Assembly: GCF_039645565.1 (NCBI RefSeq)
Contig: NZ_CP147914.1
Span: forward strand, 1,795,573-1,859,572
Reading direction: 5' to 3'
Source: Sulfurimonas sp. HSL1-2
GTDB lineage: Bacteria; Campylobacterota; Campylobacteria; Campylobacterales; Sulfurimonadaceae
Length of the DNA: 64,000 nucleotides
This document shows, one piece after another, positions 38,923 through 49,365 of the stretch. Made by a program: the position numbers and the translations under genes. The notes beneath the pieces are model-generated. The model saw nothing but the letters and a program-made list of their open reading frames with translations, searched no databases and was not told the DNA's origin. Position 1 is the stretch's first letter, and every line of letters starts with the position of its first letter.

Positions 38923-41528
38923 AGCTCTACTTTCTGCTCCACGCGGGTGAAGGTTTCGATGACGTCACCGACCTGCACATCGTCATAGCCGTTGAGGACA
39001 ACCCCACACTCGTAGCCGTTACCGACCTCTTTGACGTCATCTTTGAAGCGTTTGAGCGATGTCAGATCGCCTTCGTGGATAACGACACCGTCGCGGATGA
39101 CGCGAACCAGTCCGCCGCGGACCAGTTTGCCGTCGACGACCACACAACCCGCAACCATGCCCTTCGGAATTTTGAAGACTTCACGGACATCGGCCTGGCC
39201 GCTGTGCTCTTCGCTGAACTTCGGCGCCATCATACCGGTCAGCATACCCGTAATGTCATCGAGCAACTGGTAGATAATGGTGTAGGTACGGATATCGACA
39301 CCGCGCTGTTTCGCCAGGGCCTTGACCGCACCCGTCGGGCGGACGTTAAAGCCGAGCAGAACGCTATTCTCCGAGCTGTTTGCGAGCTCGACGTCGTTTT
39401 CGGTGATCCCGCCGACGCCCGAGGAGATGATATCGACCTTAACCTCTTCGTTGCGCAGGGCAAGCAGCGCGGTACGGATCGCCTCGAGCGAACCGTGGAC
39501 ATCGGTTTTCAGGATAACCTTGAGGGATTTCAGTTTCCCTTCCGCGATCAGGGCCGTCAGTTCGTCCAGTGAGGTCTTCGTACTGGCGGAGAGCTCTTTC
39601 TGGCGTTCGTACTCGGCACGTTTCTGCGCATATTCGCGCGCCTCTTTGTCGCTCGCCATTGCGATCATAACGTCACCGGCTGCCGGGACTTCGTTCAGAC
39701 CGACAACGACGGCCGTTTCACTTGGGCCCAGGACCTTGATCTGCTGACCCTGATCGTTGATGAGTGAACGGACACGACCGAATGCCTTGCCGCAGACAAC
39801 ATTGTCACCGACACGGAGGGTACCGTTCTGGACGATAACCGTTCCGACGGGACCGCGTCCTTTTTCAACGGAACTCTCGACGACAACCGCTTTGGCCGCA
39901 GCATCCGGGTTAGCCGTCAGCTCCATCACTTCCGCCGTCAGGAGGATGTTATCGAGCAGGTCATCGATCCCCAGGCCCGATTTGGCGGAAACCGGCACGA
40001 ACTCGACGTCACCACCCCAGTCGATCGGGGAAACGTCCTGCTCTGCCATCTGGGCTTTGACCATATCCGGGTTTGCACCCTCTTTGTCCATCTTGTTCAC
40101 CGCAACGATGATCGGTGCTTCGGACGCTTTGGCATGCTTGATCGCCTCAATGGTCTGCGGTTTGACGCCGTCATCCGCCGCAACGACGATAATAACGATG
40201 TCGGTCGCCTGGGCACCGCGTTCGCGCATCGCGCTGAAAGCGGCGTGGCCCGGGGTGTCGATGAAGGTGATCTTCTTGCCCTTCTGCTCGACCGTATAGG
40301 CACCGATGTGCTGGGTGATGCCGCCGGCCTCGCCGTGGGCAACACGGGCGTTGCGGATGGCGTCGAGCAGCGAGGTCTTACCGTGGTCGACGTGTCCCAT
40401 GATCGTGATGACCGGCGGACGCTCTTCGAGGTGCTCTTCAGACTCCGACTCGACGTACTCCTCTTCATAGTTGAAGGCGTTGGTCGGGTCGATCGTCGTG
40501 ACTTCGACTTCAAACTCTTCGGCGAGGATCTCGATCTCGTCTTTGCCGAGGAAGTCGTTCTTCGTCACCATCATGCCGAGGTTGAAAAGGACCTTGATGA
40601 CATCGGAAATAGGATGGTTGATCTTCTCGGCGAACTCGTAGACACGGATATCTTCGGGGATCTCAACGTGTGTGACGACTTCCTCCGCACCCTTCTCTTT
40701 CGTGTACTTTCTGCGCTTTTTACGGGCGACCTGACGCGGTTTGTTCCCGCCGGCCTTCTTCTGTCCGCCGCCGCGGCCGACCGGTTTCTTCTCACGCGGA
40801 CGCTGCGGTTCTTCCGGCAGTTTCGGTTTATCCTGCGTCGCTTCGCTCAGGTCAAGCAGTACGACTTCGTCGTCATCGTAATCCATGGAGACATCCGACA
40901 TGCCGCCGCCGAAGATATCGAGCGACGTGCCGCTGGTTTTGCGCTGCGTCGGCGTTCCCTTCACAGCTTTTTTGGCTTTCTTCTTCTGTGCCAGCTCTTC
41001 AAGTACGTCCGCGCCCAGTTTTCCGTAGCTGGAGAGTTTTGTCGTCTCTCTGGAGACCTGTGCAGTCTCCTCGGCGGACGGGCGGTTTTTCTTTTTGATC
41101 CGCAGACCGCTGCGCTTGATCGGCGTTACCTCTTTGAGGGCCGGTTCCGTTTTCTGAACGACGGCAGCCGAGACGGGCTTCGGTTTCTTTTCCGCTTCTT
41201 TCGCTTCTTCGGCCTCCTCATTTTCAGCAGCCGCTGTTGCAGCTGCTTCGGACGGTGCCTCGGCCGCTTCTTCTTTGGTTTCGGCAGGTGCCGTCGCCTC
41301 TTCTTGTGCTTTCGCCGCTTTTTTCACGACGCGGACTTTCGGTTCCGGCGCAGCTGGCGTCGTACCGCTCATGATAAAGTTAGCGATCTTTTCCGCCTCT
41401 TCCATGGATACGGAGTTTGAAGCCGTTTTGACACTGTCGAGCCCCATCGCCTGGGCTTTTTCAACGACCTCTTTTGATGCGATACCCAATTCTTTGGCAA
41501 TCTCGCTTACTCTAACTTTATCTGACAT
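38919..41528 (-). CDS. infB: Translation initiation factor IF-2
   Basis: 869 residues. An N-terminal IF2_N domain ([20 protein letters not shown]) is followed by a long Ala/Glu/Lys-rich linker (about 75-290) and a second IF2_N-like block ([20 protein letters not shown]). The GTPase domain begins near residue 375: G1 [15 protein letters not shown]3 [16 protein letters not shown]4 NKMDK. Domains II-IV follow to the C-terminus. It recruits initiator tRNA to the 30S subunit. The start overlaps the DUF448 gene by 11 bases. Confidence 0.97.
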   Translation of the reverse strand: MSDKVRVSEIAKELGIASKEVVEKAQAMGLDSVKTASNSVSMEEAEKIANFIMSGTTPAAPEPKVRVVKKAAKAQEEATAPAETKEEAAEAPSEAAATAAAENEEAEEAKEAEKKPKPVSAAVVQKTEPALKEVTPIKRSGLRIKKKNRPSAEETAQVSRETTKLSSYGKLGADVLEELAQKKKAKKAVKGTPTQRKTSGTSLDIFGGGMSDVSMDYDDDEVVLLDLSEATQDKPKLPEEPQRPREKKPVGRGGGQKKAGGNKPRQVARKKRRKYTKEKGAEEVVTHVEIPEDIRVYEFAEKINHPISDVIKVLFNLGMMVTKNDFLGKDEIEILAEEFEVEVTTIDPTNAFNYEEEYVESESEEHLEERPPVITIMGHVDHGKTSLLDAIRNARVAHGEAGGITQHIGAYTVEQKGKKITFIDTPGHAAFSAMRERGAQATDIVIIVVAADDGVKPQTIEAIKHAKASEAPIIVAVNKMDKEGANPDMVKAQMAEQDVSPIDWGGDVEFVPVSAKSGLGIDDLLDNILLTAEVMELTANPDAAAKAVVVESSVEKGRGPVGTVIVQNGTLRVGDNVVCGKAFGRVRSLINDQGQQIKVLGPSETAVVVGLNEVPAAGDVMIAMASDKEAREYAQKRAEYERQKELSASTKTSLDELTALIAEGKLKSLKVILKTDVHGSLEAIRTALLALRNEEVKVDIISSGVGGITENDVELANSSENSVLLGFNVRPTGAVKALAKQRGVDIRTYTIIYQLLDDITGMLTGMMAPKFSEEHSGQADVREVFKIPKGMVAGCVVVDGKLVRGGLVRVIRDGVVIHEGDLTSLKRFKDDVKEVGNGYECGVVLNGYDDVQVGDVIETFTRVEQKVEL

Positions 41529-41772
41529 CCGTGATGATCTCCTTTAACTCGTTCAGCAGGCGCTCTGTCTCCCCGCTTTTACATTGGCGGGCGAGCGCTT
41601 TGGCAGTCTGTTTTGCAGTGAAACACTCCGGGCACAGATAAAAACTCCGTCCTGTCCCGCTGTAGGGGCGCAGGGAGCGCTCGGCGCATTGCAATCTCAA
41701 CAGTTGATCCTGTGCTTCCCGTTTCCGGCAGCAGACGCACATGCGAACGGGACCCGAATAATTTTGGCGCAT
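41518..41772 (-). CDS. DUF448 / YlxR-like RNA-binding protein
   Basis: 84 residues from the ATG at 41772, with AAGGAAA 12 bases upstream; a TTG three codons earlier is also open. The YlxR-type core has [30 protein letters not shown] and AKALARQCK. Four Cys in two CxxC pairs suggest a metal site, more than in many YlxR proteins. YlxR is a nucleoid or RNA-binding protein encoded beside infB in most bacteria, as here. A TATAAT overlaps its ATG (41771-41776), so an internal start at Met-11 is possible if that is a real promoter. Confidence 0.85.
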   Translation of the reverse strand: MRQNYSGPVRMCVCCRKREAQDQLLRLQCAERSLRPYSGTGRSFYLCPECFTAKQTAKALARQCKSGETERLLNELKEIITDVR

Positions 41773-41801
41773 TATATCCAAAGTTTCCTTGAATGAGCGT
41801 T

Positions 41802-42683
41802 TCAGCGTTCCACCGTCAAACCGTTGTTGTCCAGGTTGAGAATTTTAACCGCGAACTGGGGAAAACGCTGTTCGAGCTTTGCAGCCAGTGCTGCTGCATC
41901 CTCGTCGTAGCACAGCGAAAAGAACGTCGAACCGCTTCCTGAAAGCGTACTCATCAGTGCTCCCTGTTCATACGCCGCCTTCTGGATCGTGAAAAGCTCC
42001 GGCATCATTTTCATCCGCGTTTTCTGGTGGAAACGGTCCTGTGTGGCGATCTTGAGCATCTCCCAATCCTCGTTGAAGAACGCCGCTACCGTCAGCGCCG
42101 CGTGCGAGACGTTGAAGACGGCGTTCTCTTTGCTGTAAGACTTCGGAAGCGTCGTACGCGACTTCGCCGTCGAGATCGGCTTGTCCGGGATAACTACGAC
42201 CGCACGCAGGTAATCGGGCAGGTGTTTTTTCTGCGAGAAGACCTTGTTCTTCTCCACCGTGGCGACGTTGAAACCGCCCATGACCGCCGGCGTGATATTG
42301 TCCGGGTGCGATTCGTATACCAGGGCATGGTTCAGGATCCGGCGCTTGGAAACACGCACGCCCGCCGCCTCATGCGCCGTGGCAATGGCACTGACAATCA
42401 CGGCCGAGGAGCTTCCAAGGCCCCTTGAAAGCGGGATGCTATTGTAAAACTGGAACTTGAAATTCTGTTTTTTGTGCGTCAGGCGCTGATAATGCTCATT
42501 GAAGATACTCACGAACATGTTGTTCCCCTTCAGACGGGGGTTGCTTTCACCTTCGCCCTTGATGGAAACGCTGAAAAAACGCGACGGTTTGAATTCGACC
42601 CGGTTGCGAAGGTCGACGGAAAGACCGAGGGTGTCGAAACCCGGTCCGAGGTTGGCGCTGGTCGCCGGAACGCTGATAATCAA
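41802..42683 (-). CDS. thrB: Homoserine kinase
   Basis: 293 residues from a TTG at 42683, with AAGGAGC upstream. A GHMP kinase: substrate motif [23 protein letters not shown] loop [18 protein letters not shown] and C-terminal [12 protein letters not shown]. It phosphorylates homoserine on the threonine pathway. It sits between the tsaB-like gene and DUF448 with gaps of 9 and 29 bases. Confidence 0.93.
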   Translation of the reverse strand: MIISVPATSANLGPGFDTLGLSVDLRNRVEFKPSRFFSVSIKGEGESNPRLKGNNMFVSIFNEHYQRLTHKKQNFKFQFYNSIPLSRGLGSSSAVIVSAIATAHEAAGVRVSKRRILNHALVYESHPDNITPAVMGGFNVATVEKNKVFSQKKHLPDYLRAVVVIPDKPISTAKSRTTLPKSYSKENAVFNVSHAALTVAAFFNEDWEMLKIATQDRFHQKTRMKMMPELFTIQKAAYEQGALMSTLSGSGSTFFSLCYDEDAAALAAKLEQRFPQFAVKILNLDNNGLTVER

Positions 42684-42692
42684 TCGTGCTCC

Positions 42693-43145
42693 TTAACCGA
42701 CGGCTCCGATCCCGTAGTACGGCAGGGCATCGTCGGAAAAATCATTGAGATGCAGGTGGGACGGAAGGCTGAAATCCGCCTCAACCGGCGTTTCGAACTT
42801 TTGCGTCTTGATTGTATCCGCCATTTTAACGAAATAGAGCTTCCCAACGGCTTTGAGCGGACGGTTCCCGTTGAAGTAAAATGCATCGGCCGCAAGCAGG
42901 CGTGAACCCAGAACGATACTGAGGGTTTTGAGGTAGAGGTAAGCGATCTTGATCGCCATGAAGCTGCCGGGCCCCTTGGCATAGACGAGATTGCCGAGGG
43001 TGTACTTTTTCAGAATCGTCTCGAAGAGTTCCGGGAGGGAATCGGAGCTCTGCTTCGCACTCTCGTAACGCTCGACGAGCTCCCCGTCTTTGTAGATCCC
43101 GACGACGATCGGGGTGGTCAGCGCAATGACGACAGCATCATGCAT
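42693..43145 (-). CDS. tsaB: Short TsaB-like protein (t6A biosynthesis)
   Basis: 150 residues. The N-terminal half matches the actin-like fold of Tsa[35 protein letters not shown] and [20 protein letters not shown] (usual GPGSFTGLRIG). The second domain of a standard TsaB (about 230 residues) is much reduced. In the t6A37 pathway TsaB is the scaffold that binds TsaD and TsaE; such short forms seem common in this phylum. It overlaps lpxC by 8 bases. Identity as TsaB rests on the N-terminal motif and genomic position. Confidence 0.75.
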   Translation of the reverse strand: MHDAVVIALTTPIVVGIYKDGELVERYESAKQSSDSLPELFETILKKYTLGNLVYAKGPGSFMAIKIAYLYLKTLSIVLGSRLLAADAFYFNGNRPLKAVGKLYFVKMADTIKTQKFETPVEADFSLPSHLHLNDFSDDALPYYGIGAVG

Positions 43146-44022
43146 ATGCTTTGGCCATCGCCTTCGCTTCTGCCGTCGCGATCTCGACGACTTCGTAATT
43201 CGCGGGGTCTTTGAGCAGCTCGAGGGTCAACTTGTGGTTGAGGTCGTGGCTGCCGGCAAACGCCTCGTACTCCCCGATAAAGTTGATGCCGATCAGCGAC
43301 ATATCCCCGATGGCGTCGAGGATCTTGTGGCGGACGAATTCGTTGCTGTAGCGCAGCCCTTCCGGGTTGAGCACCTTTTTCTCGTCCAGGACGACGGCGT
43401 TCTCCAGGCTGCCGCCCAGGGCCAGCCCTTTGGAACGGAGGTACTGCACCTCGTGCAGGAAGCCGAAGGTACGGGCGCGGGCGATCTCCGCCTTGTAGGT
43501 TTCACGGCTGAAATCGAGGTCGAAATGCTGTTCGGAAATAACCGGGTGCTTGAACCGGATCGTGAAGTGGTAGCGCAGGTCGTTCGAAGGCATCAGCTTG
43601 ACGTACTTGTCGCCCTCTTTGATCGTCACTTCCTTCTTGATCCGCATAATACGCTTGGGCGCATCCTGTTCGACCGTTTCCGCCTCATCCAGCAGGAGGC
43701 AGAAGCTCGCGCTGGAGCCGTCCATGACGGGAACTTCGTCCGCGTCGACGATAATGCGGAGGTTGTCGATACCATAGGCGTAGACGGCGGAGAGGAGATG
43801 CTCGATCGTGGAGATGACGTACCCGTCTTTGCCGATCACCGTCGCCATCTGCGTATCGACGACGTTTTCGGGTTTGAGGGGAATGGAGACGCCGACATCC
43901 TTGCGGACGAAGACGATCCCGCTGTCCGCTTCGAGGGGTTCGAGGCGGAGGCGGACCGGAGAGCCTTTGTGCAAGCCGATTCCCACCAGTTCAACCGGTT
44001 TTGCGATCGTCGTCTGTTTCAT
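43138..44022 (-). CDS. lpxC: UDP-3-O-acyl-N-acetylglucosamine deacetylase LpxC
   Basis: 294 residues. The zinc enzyme of the committed step in lipid A synthesis. Motifs: [20 protein letters not shown], the zinc ligand His in [14 protein letters not shown], further zinc ligands in [18 protein letters not shown] and the general His in [11 protein letters not shown]. First gene of the lpxC / tsaB / thrB / DUF448 / infB series, with TATAAT at 44053-44058 and an AAGGGGG ribosome site. Confidence 0.97.
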   Translation of the reverse strand: MKQTTIAKPVELVGIGLHKGSPVRLRLEPLEADSGIVFVRKDVGVSIPLKPENVVDTQMATVIGKDGYVISTIEHLLSAVYAYGIDNLRIIVDADEVPVMDGSSASFCLLLDEAETVEQDAPKRIMRIKKEVTIKEGDKYVKLMPSNDLRYHFTIRFKHPVISEQHFDLDFSRETYKAEIARARTFGFLHEVQYLRSKGLALGGSLENAVVLDEKKVLNPEGLRYSNEFVRHKILDAIGDMSLIGINFIGEYEAFAGSHDLNHKLTLELLKDPANYEVVEIATAEAKAMAKAYA

Positions 44023-44052
44023 GCGTCCCCCTTAGGTGCAGCTGTTTGTGGC

Positions 44053-44058
44053 ATTATA
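44053..44058 (-). promoter_or_regulatory. -10 element of the lpxC operon
   Basis: GGCTATAATG on the minus strand, about 31 bases before the lpxC ATG. Confidence 0.55.
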
Positions 44059-44103
44059 GCCAATAAACGTGAATAAATTGTGATAAACCCGCGCTCCCGC
44101 CCC

Positions 44104-45474
44104 TTAGCGGCGGCGGTCGATCACCTTCTTCGCCTCTTTGATGACGTCGGTGACATTGAGGCGGATCCACTGCTTGTCCATCCACTCTTCCGGGCGTACT
44201 TCGACACCCTGGACCAGGACGCCGAAGTGGAGGTGGTCTCCCATGGCATAACCCGTCATCCCCGTATTGGCGATGTGCGTTCCCGCATCGACGTGTTCGC
44301 CCTGGGTGACGTTGACGTTCGAACAGTGGCCGTAAAGCGTATAGAGCCCGAGGCCGTGGGCGAGGATCGGCATATTCCCGTAAATGCCGTTCTCATCGGC
44401 AAAAACGATCTCGGAGGGGTTCTGGATCTTGATCTTGCCCATTTTCACGCTGGCGAGGTCAAGCCCCAGGTGCCAGGATTCGCTGACCTTTTCACCGTTG
44501 TAGTAGTAGAGACGGTGGTCGCCGAAACTTGCGACCACCTGGCCGTTGCGCAGCGGATAGAAAGGCTGCTGCGCGAAACCGTCGACCTGGGTCTCGCCGA
44601 CTTTCGAGGTGATGTTATGGATCAGCTCCTCATTCTGGGCCCGCATGGTCTCGTTCACATAGCGAAAACGTTCGATCATGTCGGCATTGGCCGGGGCACC
44701 GTACATCTGCGCGAGGTCGGAGACCTTGCCGTTGAGGAAATGGTCGCTGAGCTTGATCTTGGAGACGTGGTACTGCTTCTCCTGGAGGTGCAGCGGGATG
44801 TACGCCTTGGCACGGTTGCCCGCGACGTCGGTAGCGATGACATAGGCCCGGAAGCGTTCGGCGGTCACCGGCCACGCGATCAGCGCGACATAGTAGTTTG
44901 TCGCATAGAAGGGTTCCGCTTTGAAACGGCGTCCGAAACTCGTCTCGACATAGAGCTCTTCAAGGTTCTCGTCCTCGGCTTCAAAGACGACAAGGGCCGA
45001 CCCGCCCTGCGTGATCTTGTAGGAGTTGGCAATGATGCCGACTTTAGGACGATGGGCGTCGATCTTCAGGGTCACGCGCTGAACGGCACGGTTACCGGCA
45101 AAGAAGTTCCAGCGGCTGGCATCGCGCGCTTCCACTTCCAGGGTCACGACATCGGTCTGTTTGCCGATCGTCCGTGCCGGGACCTGCAGCTCGAACTGCT
45201 TCGACATCTCCGGTGTAGGCATCTTCGCCTCGGAGAGGATCGTCTGGTTGCTGCCGCTGATGAGAGTGATCTTGTATTCGAGAATGCCGCTCTGGTCGTC
45301 AATGGAGACCTTGAGCGGAGCTTCACCGTTCCAGTAGCCGCTGTTCTCGATACGGATATCCGGGACATCGCGTTCGAACGCATCGGACGTATAGAGGTAG
45401 ACAGCCCCCCCGATGGTTGCCAGCAGGATGCTCAAAAACATAATCCCGCCGTACCCTTTTTTTCTTCGTCTCAT
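44104..45474 (-). CDS. M23-family peptidoglycan endopeptidase, membrane-anchored
   Basis: 456 residues with one N-terminal membrane segment (GIMFLSILLATIGGAVYLYT). A periplasmic beta-rich region (about 40-300) precedes the M23 (LytM) domain, with zinc ligands in SWHLGLDLASVK and GDHLHFGVLVQG and the glycine-rich GLYTLYGHCSNVNVTQGEHV. Both HxxxD and HxH motifs are complete, so it should be active on peptide cross-links. In Helicobacter and Campylobacter, M23 enzymes of this kind (Csd/Pgp group) set helical shape. The 4-base overlap with the DHH gene links it to the nad operon. Confidence 0.87.
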   Translation of the reverse strand: MRRRKKGYGGIMFLSILLATIGGAVYLYTSDAFERDVPDIRIENSGYWNGEAPLKVSIDDQSGILEYKITLISGSNQTILSEAKMPTPEMSKQFELQVPARTIGKQTDVVTLEVEARDASRWNFFAGNRAVQRVTLKIDAHRPKVGIIANSYKITQGGSALVVFEAEDENLEELYVETSFGRRFKAEPFYATNYYVALIAWPVTAERFRAYVIATDVAGNRAKAYIPLHLQEKQYHVSKIKLSDHFLNGKVSDLAQMYGAPANADMIERFRYVNETMRAQNEELIHNITSKVGETQVDGFAQQPFYPLRNGQVVASFGDHRLYYYNGEKVSESWHLGLDLASVKMGKIKIQNPSEIVFADENGIYGNMPILAHGLGLYTLYGHCSNVNVTQGEHVDAGTHIANTGMTGYAMGDHLHFGVLVQGVEVRPEEWMDKQWIRLNVTDVIKEAKKVIDRRR

Positions 45475-46400
45475 TCCAACTCCTTTTCAATTATGTCAAC
45501 AACTTTGGCCGTCAAAGCTTCCATGGTCGTTCCGGTCGCCGTAAAGCCCGATGCAAAATGGTGACCGCCCCCGCCGAATGCCGCCGCGATCACGCCGACG
45601 TCGATGCCGTCATCCGTACGGAGCGCTGCTTTGAGCGAACCGTCTTCGCGCTCGCAAAGCATCAAAACGACGCTGACCGTCGGCAGTCCGAGGACCTCCT
45701 GCAAAACGTCGTCGCAGGCCGTCTCCTCTGCGCCGCTCTGTGCGAACATCTCCCGGGTCACCTGCAGCAGCGCAATACGCGCATCGCTCAGAAGGAAGAG
45801 CCCGGAGAGTATCAGCGCCTTCAGGCGCAGGTTCGAAAGCGGCCGGCGCAGAAAAAGTGCCCGGTTGACCGAGGCAACCTCGGCACCGGCCCGGGCAAGT
45901 TCCGCAGCCATCTCAAAGACCGATGCATCCGTCCGGCGGCTCATGAACCCCAGGGTATCTTCGGCGATCCCGGCATAAAGCGCCGTCGCCATCTTGGCAT
46001 TGATTTTGATCCCTTCGGACTTGAACCATGCCATCAGGACGGCCGTGGTACTGGCCGCTTCCTTGTCAATAAGCTTAATATGGCCGAACCCGTCGCTGTT
46101 GCTGTGGTGATCGACATTGATCACTGCACACTTCGGCAGGACGCCCAGGCGCTCGGAATCGCCGCAGTCGAACGCAATGGCCAGGTCGGCCGTATCACTC
46201 CAGCGTGACGTGATCTTATCCGCCCACGGTAAACAGAACAATCGTTCATCAATGGTTTCACTGGCGCAAAAGAGCGTCACGCGTTTGTGCAGCCGAAGCA
46301 GATGGGCGTACATGGCGCATGCGCTGCCCAGGGAATCCGCATCCGGATATACGTGTGCGATGAGTGCGATATGCTCCGCCGCTTCGATCGCTTCGCGCAT
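45471..46400 (-). CDS. DHH-family phosphoesterase (NrnA-like)
   Basis: 309 residues. DHH motifs: HVYPDADSLGSACAMYAHL, AFDCGDSERLG, INVDHHSNSDGFG, and the DHHA1 motif VIAAAFGGGGHHFASGFTATG. These fit NrnA-type enzymes, which degrade nanoRNA and may dephosphorylate pAp. It shares one base with nadC (TGATG) and 4 bases with the M23 gene, so the four genes are coupled. Confidence 0.88.
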   Translation of the reverse strand: MREAIEAAEHIALIAHVYPDADSLGSACAMYAHLLRLHKRVTLFCASETIDERLFCLPWADKITSRWSDTADLAIAFDCGDSERLGVLPKCAVINVDHHSNSDGFGHIKLIDKEAASTTAVLMAWFKSEGIKINAKMATALYAGIAEDTLGFMSRRTDASVFEMAAELARAGAEVASVNRALFLRRPLSNLRLKALILSGLFLLSDARIALLQVTREMFAQSGAEETACDDVLQEVLGLPTVSVVLMLCEREDGSLKAALRTDDGIDVGVIAAAFGGGGHHFASGFTATGTTMEALTAKVVDIIEKELE

Positions 46401-47218
46401 CAGTCCATTTTCATGGAGAGGTCGATCCAGTTGGCCTGGTGGATCAGGGAACCGGTACTGATGGCATCGACACCCGTGGCCGCATAGGACTCGATCGTTT
46501 CGAGGGAGATGTTCCCGCTGGCTTCGAGCTTGATGTAGGGGAAGTTCGTATTTTTGTAGACGACCACTTCACGCAGCTGCACGGGGGTCATGTTGTCGCA
46601 CATGACGATATCGGCCCGCACGTCCATCGCCTTCTTCGCCATCTCGAAAGTCTCCGCCTCGATCTCGATCTTGGCCGTGTAGGGGATCTTTTTGCGGGCC
46701 TCGGCCATAAAAGCGTCGAGGTCCTTGATCGTGCGCAGGTGGGTGTCTTTGAGCATCAGACAGTCATCGAGCCCCATGCGGTGGTTCACCGCCCCGCCGA
46801 TGCGTGTCGCGTACTTTTCAAAGTTGCGGAGCATCGGGCGCGTTTTGCGCGTATCGAGCAGCTTGGTGCCGTAGGGTTCGATCAGGTCGACGTACTGGCG
46901 GGTCAGCGTCGCGATCGAGCTGGCATGCAGCATCATGTTGAGAATCGTGCGTTCGCAGCGCAGGAGGGTATGCGAATCCCCGCTGAAGTGGGCGATCACG
47001 TCCCCTTTACTAAAGCGCTCCCCCTCCTTGACGAACCATTTGACATAAATGCTTTCCATCTTTGCCAGGGTGTCGACGTAGAGCACACCGGCCAGGACAC
47101 CGTCGCTTTTTGCATAGATCTTGGCCGACGCCTCGATAGCCTCCGAGACCCTGGCATAGAGATCCCCGCGGCCGACATCCTCGGCCATCGTCTCTTCGAT
47201 AAAACGTTCGATATTCAC
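46400..47218 (-). CDS. nadC: Quinolinate phosphoribosyltransferase NadC
   Basis: 272 residues. It converts quinolinate and PRPP to nicotinate mononucleotide. Motifs: EDVGRGDLYARV, LDTRKTRPMLRNFEKYATRIGG, GLDDCLMLKDTHL and EIEAETFEMAKKAMD, then LEASGNISLETIESYAATGV. Overlaps nadA by 4 bases. Confidence 0.96.
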   Translation of the reverse strand: MNIERFIEETMAEDVGRGDLYARVSEAIEASAKIYAKSDGVLAGVLYVDTLAKMESIYVKWFVKEGERFSKGDVIAHFSGDSHTLLRCERTILNMMLHASSIATLTRQYVDLIEPYGTKLLDTRKTRPMLRNFEKYATRIGGAVNHRMGLDDCLMLKDTHLRTIKDLDAFMAEARKKIPYTAKIEIEAETFEMAKKAMDVRADIVMCDNMTPVQLREVVVYKNTNFPYIKLEASGNISLETIESYAATGVDAISTGSLIHQANWIDLSMKMD

Positions 47219-48213
47219 AGCGCCATCATCCGATCAAGGGCAACCTTGGCCCATTTGCGCGTCTCTTCGTCCACGTGGATCTCGTTGATCGGTTCCCCGT
47301 CCTCGATCGACTTGAGGGTGTTGTAGAGGTCCTCGAGCGTTGTTTCATTCATCGTCGGGCACTCCGGCTTCGTCGACGAGAGGACGTAGGTGTTCTTGGG
47401 GCGCAGGCGGTTGACGAGGTTGAACTCGGTCCCCACCGCGACCTTCTGATCCTCGGGCAGTTCCGCGATATACTTGATCAACTGCGACGTCGAGCCGGTA
47501 AAATCGGCTTCGGCGACGATAGAGGGATCGCATTCGGGGTGAACGGCGATGAGGATTCCAGGGTACTTTTTGCGGTAGAAACGGATATCGTCGACGCTGA
47601 AGAGCTGGTGCACCGAACAGAAGCCGTCGTAACAGATGATGTCGGCGTCGGCAAGGTTCTCGTCGATCCCGATGACGGCGGATTTGAGCCCCATCATGTT
47701 CGCGATGTTCTGCCCCAGGCAGCGGTCAGGCACGAAAAGGATCTTCTTGCCCTCTTTCAGGGCCGTCTCGATGATCATCTTCGCGTTGGAGCTCGTGCAG
47801 ACCATCCCGCCCATTTTGCCGACCTTGGCCTTGACATCCGCGTTGGAGTTGATGTAGGTGATCGGCAGGATGTTCTCTTTGGCGATTCCCGCCGCTTCCA
47901 TTTTCTTGACGGATTCGTCGTAGTAGAGACTGTCGATCATCCGGGCCATGGCACAGCAGGCGATCTTGGGCATGACGACCCTTTTCTCCGGGCTGAGCAC
48001 TTTGACGCTCTGGCCCATGAATCCGACCCCGCAGAAGACGACAAACTCGCTGTCGTCCGCCATCGTCTTCTTGGCCAGTTCCAGCGAGTCGCCGGTAATA
48101 TCGCCCATTTCAAAGACTTCGTCGCGCTGGTAGAAGTGTGCGACGACCGTGACGCTCAGCTTCTCCTTGAGCGCGCGGATCTTCGCTTTGAGTTCTTCGG
48201 TGTTATCCGTCAA
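47215..48213 (-). CDS. nadA: Quinolinate synthase NadA
   Basis: 332 residues. A [4Fe-4S] enzyme that condenses iminoaspartate with dihydroxyacetone phosphate. Conserved segments: VVAHFYQRDEVFEMGDITGD, FCGVGFMGQSVKVLSPEKRV, ITYINSNADVKAKVG, PDRCLGQNIANM and VHPECDPSIVAEADFTGST. The cluster Cys are in the CCAM, CTSS and ECPTMNETTLEDL regions. First gene of nadA-nadC-DHH-M23. nadB is not here; aspartate may be oxidised by an enzyme elsewhere. Confidence 0.96.
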   Translation of the reverse strand: MTDNTEELKAKIRALKEKLSVTVVAHFYQRDEVFEMGDITGDSLELAKKTMADDSEFVVFCGVGFMGQSVKVLSPEKRVVMPKIACCAMARMIDSLYYDESVKKMEAAGIAKENILPITYINSNADVKAKVGKMGGMVCTSSNAKMIIETALKEGKKILFVPDRCLGQNIANMMGLKSAVIGIDENLADADIICYDGFCSVHQLFSVDDIRFYRKKYPGILIAVHPECDPSIVAEADFTGSTSQLIKYIAELPEDQKVAVGTEFNLVNRLRPKNTYVLSSTKPECPTMNETTLEDLYNTLKSIEDGEPINEIHVDEETRKWAKVALDRMMAL

Positions 48214-48279
48214 ATCATCTCCCCTCTTTGTCTGGTATCGGGCCGCCGCCAGCGGTGCGCCGCCCGGAATATTAATGGA

Positions 48280-48316
48280 ATTATAACCAAAGCGTCGTTA
48301 CCATATCCCTTATAAT
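48280..48316. promoter_or_regulatory. Divergent -10 boxes of nadA (minus) and plsY (plus)
   Basis: TATAAT at 48280-48285 reads leftward to nadA, and TATAAT at 48311-48316 reads rightward to plsY. The two promoters lie back to back in a 131-base gap. Confidence 0.5.
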
Positions 48317-48344
48317 TCATATCTACTCTCAAGGGCCCGTTTTT

Positions 48345-48959
48345 ATGGACTTCCTCTTCAATTCCAACGTACAGTTCTACCTGCTGGCTTATTTCGTAGG
48401 CGGTATCCCCTTCGGACTGGTCCTGGCCAAGTTCTTCGCCGGCGTCAACATCAAAGCGAGCGGCTCGAAGAGCATCGGCGCGACGAACGTCCTGCGCGTC
48501 GTCAAAGAGACCAACCCCGCCCTCGCCAAGAAACTGGGGATCGCGACGCTGCTCCTCGATGCCCTCAAAGGGGTCGTCGTCTTATTGATCGCGAAAGCAT
48601 TCGGCATGAGCGAAGCGGCCCAGTGGGCCGTAGCCGTCCTGGCCGTCGCCGGCCACTGTTTCAGCCCCTACCTCTGGTTTGAAGGGGGCAAAGGGATCGC
48701 GACGGGCATGGGCGTCATGCTCGTCATGCTGCCGCTCGAGACGCTGATTGCCCTGGCGGTCTGGGGGATCATGGCCAAAACGGTCCGTATCTCCTCCGTC
48801 TCGTCGCTGACCGGCGTGCTTGCGCTGCTCGTCTCCAGCTTCATTCTCCACCCGGAGATGGCGCACGCCCCGGTCATCCTGATCGTCGTGCTGCTCTTTT
48901 ACAAACATATCCCCAACATCGTCCGTCTCGTCAAAGGCGAGGAGAAGCGCGTCGTCTGA
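48345..48959 (+). CDS. plsY: Glycerol-3-phosphate acyltransferase PlsY
   Basis: 204 residues with about five membrane helices. It acylates glycerol-3-phosphate from acyl-phosphate. The three family loops are visible: YFVGGIPFGLVLAKFF, SGSKSIGATNVLRVV and GHCFSPYLWFEGGKGIATGMG. The stop codon shares one base with the folB start (TGATG). Confidence 0.96.
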   Translation: MDFLFNSNVQFYLLAYFVGGIPFGLVLAKFFAGVNIKASGSKSIGATNVLRVVKETNPALAKKLGIATLLLDALKGVVVLLIAKAFGMSEAAQWAVAVLAVAGHCFSPYLWFEGGKGIATGMGVMLVMLPLETLIALAVWGIMAKTVRISSVSSLTGVLALLVSSFILHPEMAHAPVILIVVLLFYKHIPNIVRLVKGEEKRVV

Positions 48960-49285
48960 TGACCATCGAGATCCGCGCCCTCACCTTCGACTGCATCATC
49001 GGCATCCTCGATTTCGAGCGGGTCACCCCGCAGCGGGTCATCGTGGACACGCTTATTGACTATGACTACGACGGGGAGCAGTTCCTCGACTATGCCGCCG
49101 TTGCGGAGCATATCAGAACACGGATGCGCGAGGGAGAGTTCGCCCTTGTCGAAACAGCGCTCCAGGTACTTACCGATACCCTCAAAACATCATTTCCCGT
49201 TATAAAAAGCCTCGCTATCACCATCGCAAAACCCGACATTCTCCCCGACTGCAGGGTCTCTGTCACAAAAAAATCCAATTTTTAA
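48959..49285 (+). CDS. folB: Dihydroneopterin aldolase FolB
   Basis: 108 residues. A small folate-pathway enzyme. Family features: FDCIIGILDFERVTPQRVIV at the start and FALVETALQVLTDTLKTSFP, with the catalytic region Glu, in the middle; Lys in ITIAKPDIL near the end. Coupled to plsY by TGATG. An AT-rich inverted repeat (CAATTTT / AAAATTG) overlaps its stop codon and may slow transcription before the next promoter. Confidence 0.9.
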   Translation: MTIEIRALTFDCIIGILDFERVTPQRVIVDTLIDYDYDGEQFLDYAAVAEHIRTRMREGEFALVETALQVLTDTLKTSFPVIKSLAITIAKPDILPDCRVSVTKKSNF

Positions 49286-49325
49286 AGAAAATTGAAAAAA
49301 AGTTTAAAATTTTCTAAAACTGTGC

Positions 49326-49331
49326 TATACT
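49326..49331 (+). promoter_or_regulatory. Extended -10 of the second two-component operon
   Basis: TGCTATACT, 34 bases before the response-regulator ATG; ribosome site AGAGGA follows. Confidence 0.5.
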
Positions 49332-49365
49332 TCGCGAAAATTTTCAACAGTTAGAGGATTAATGC

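Noticed and set aside
44080-45564. 494-codon plus-strand open frame
   Set aside because: Antisense to the M23 peptidase gene, which has both zinc motifs.
47275-48315. 346-codon plus-strand open frame
   Set aside because: Antisense to nadA; no recognisable protein features.
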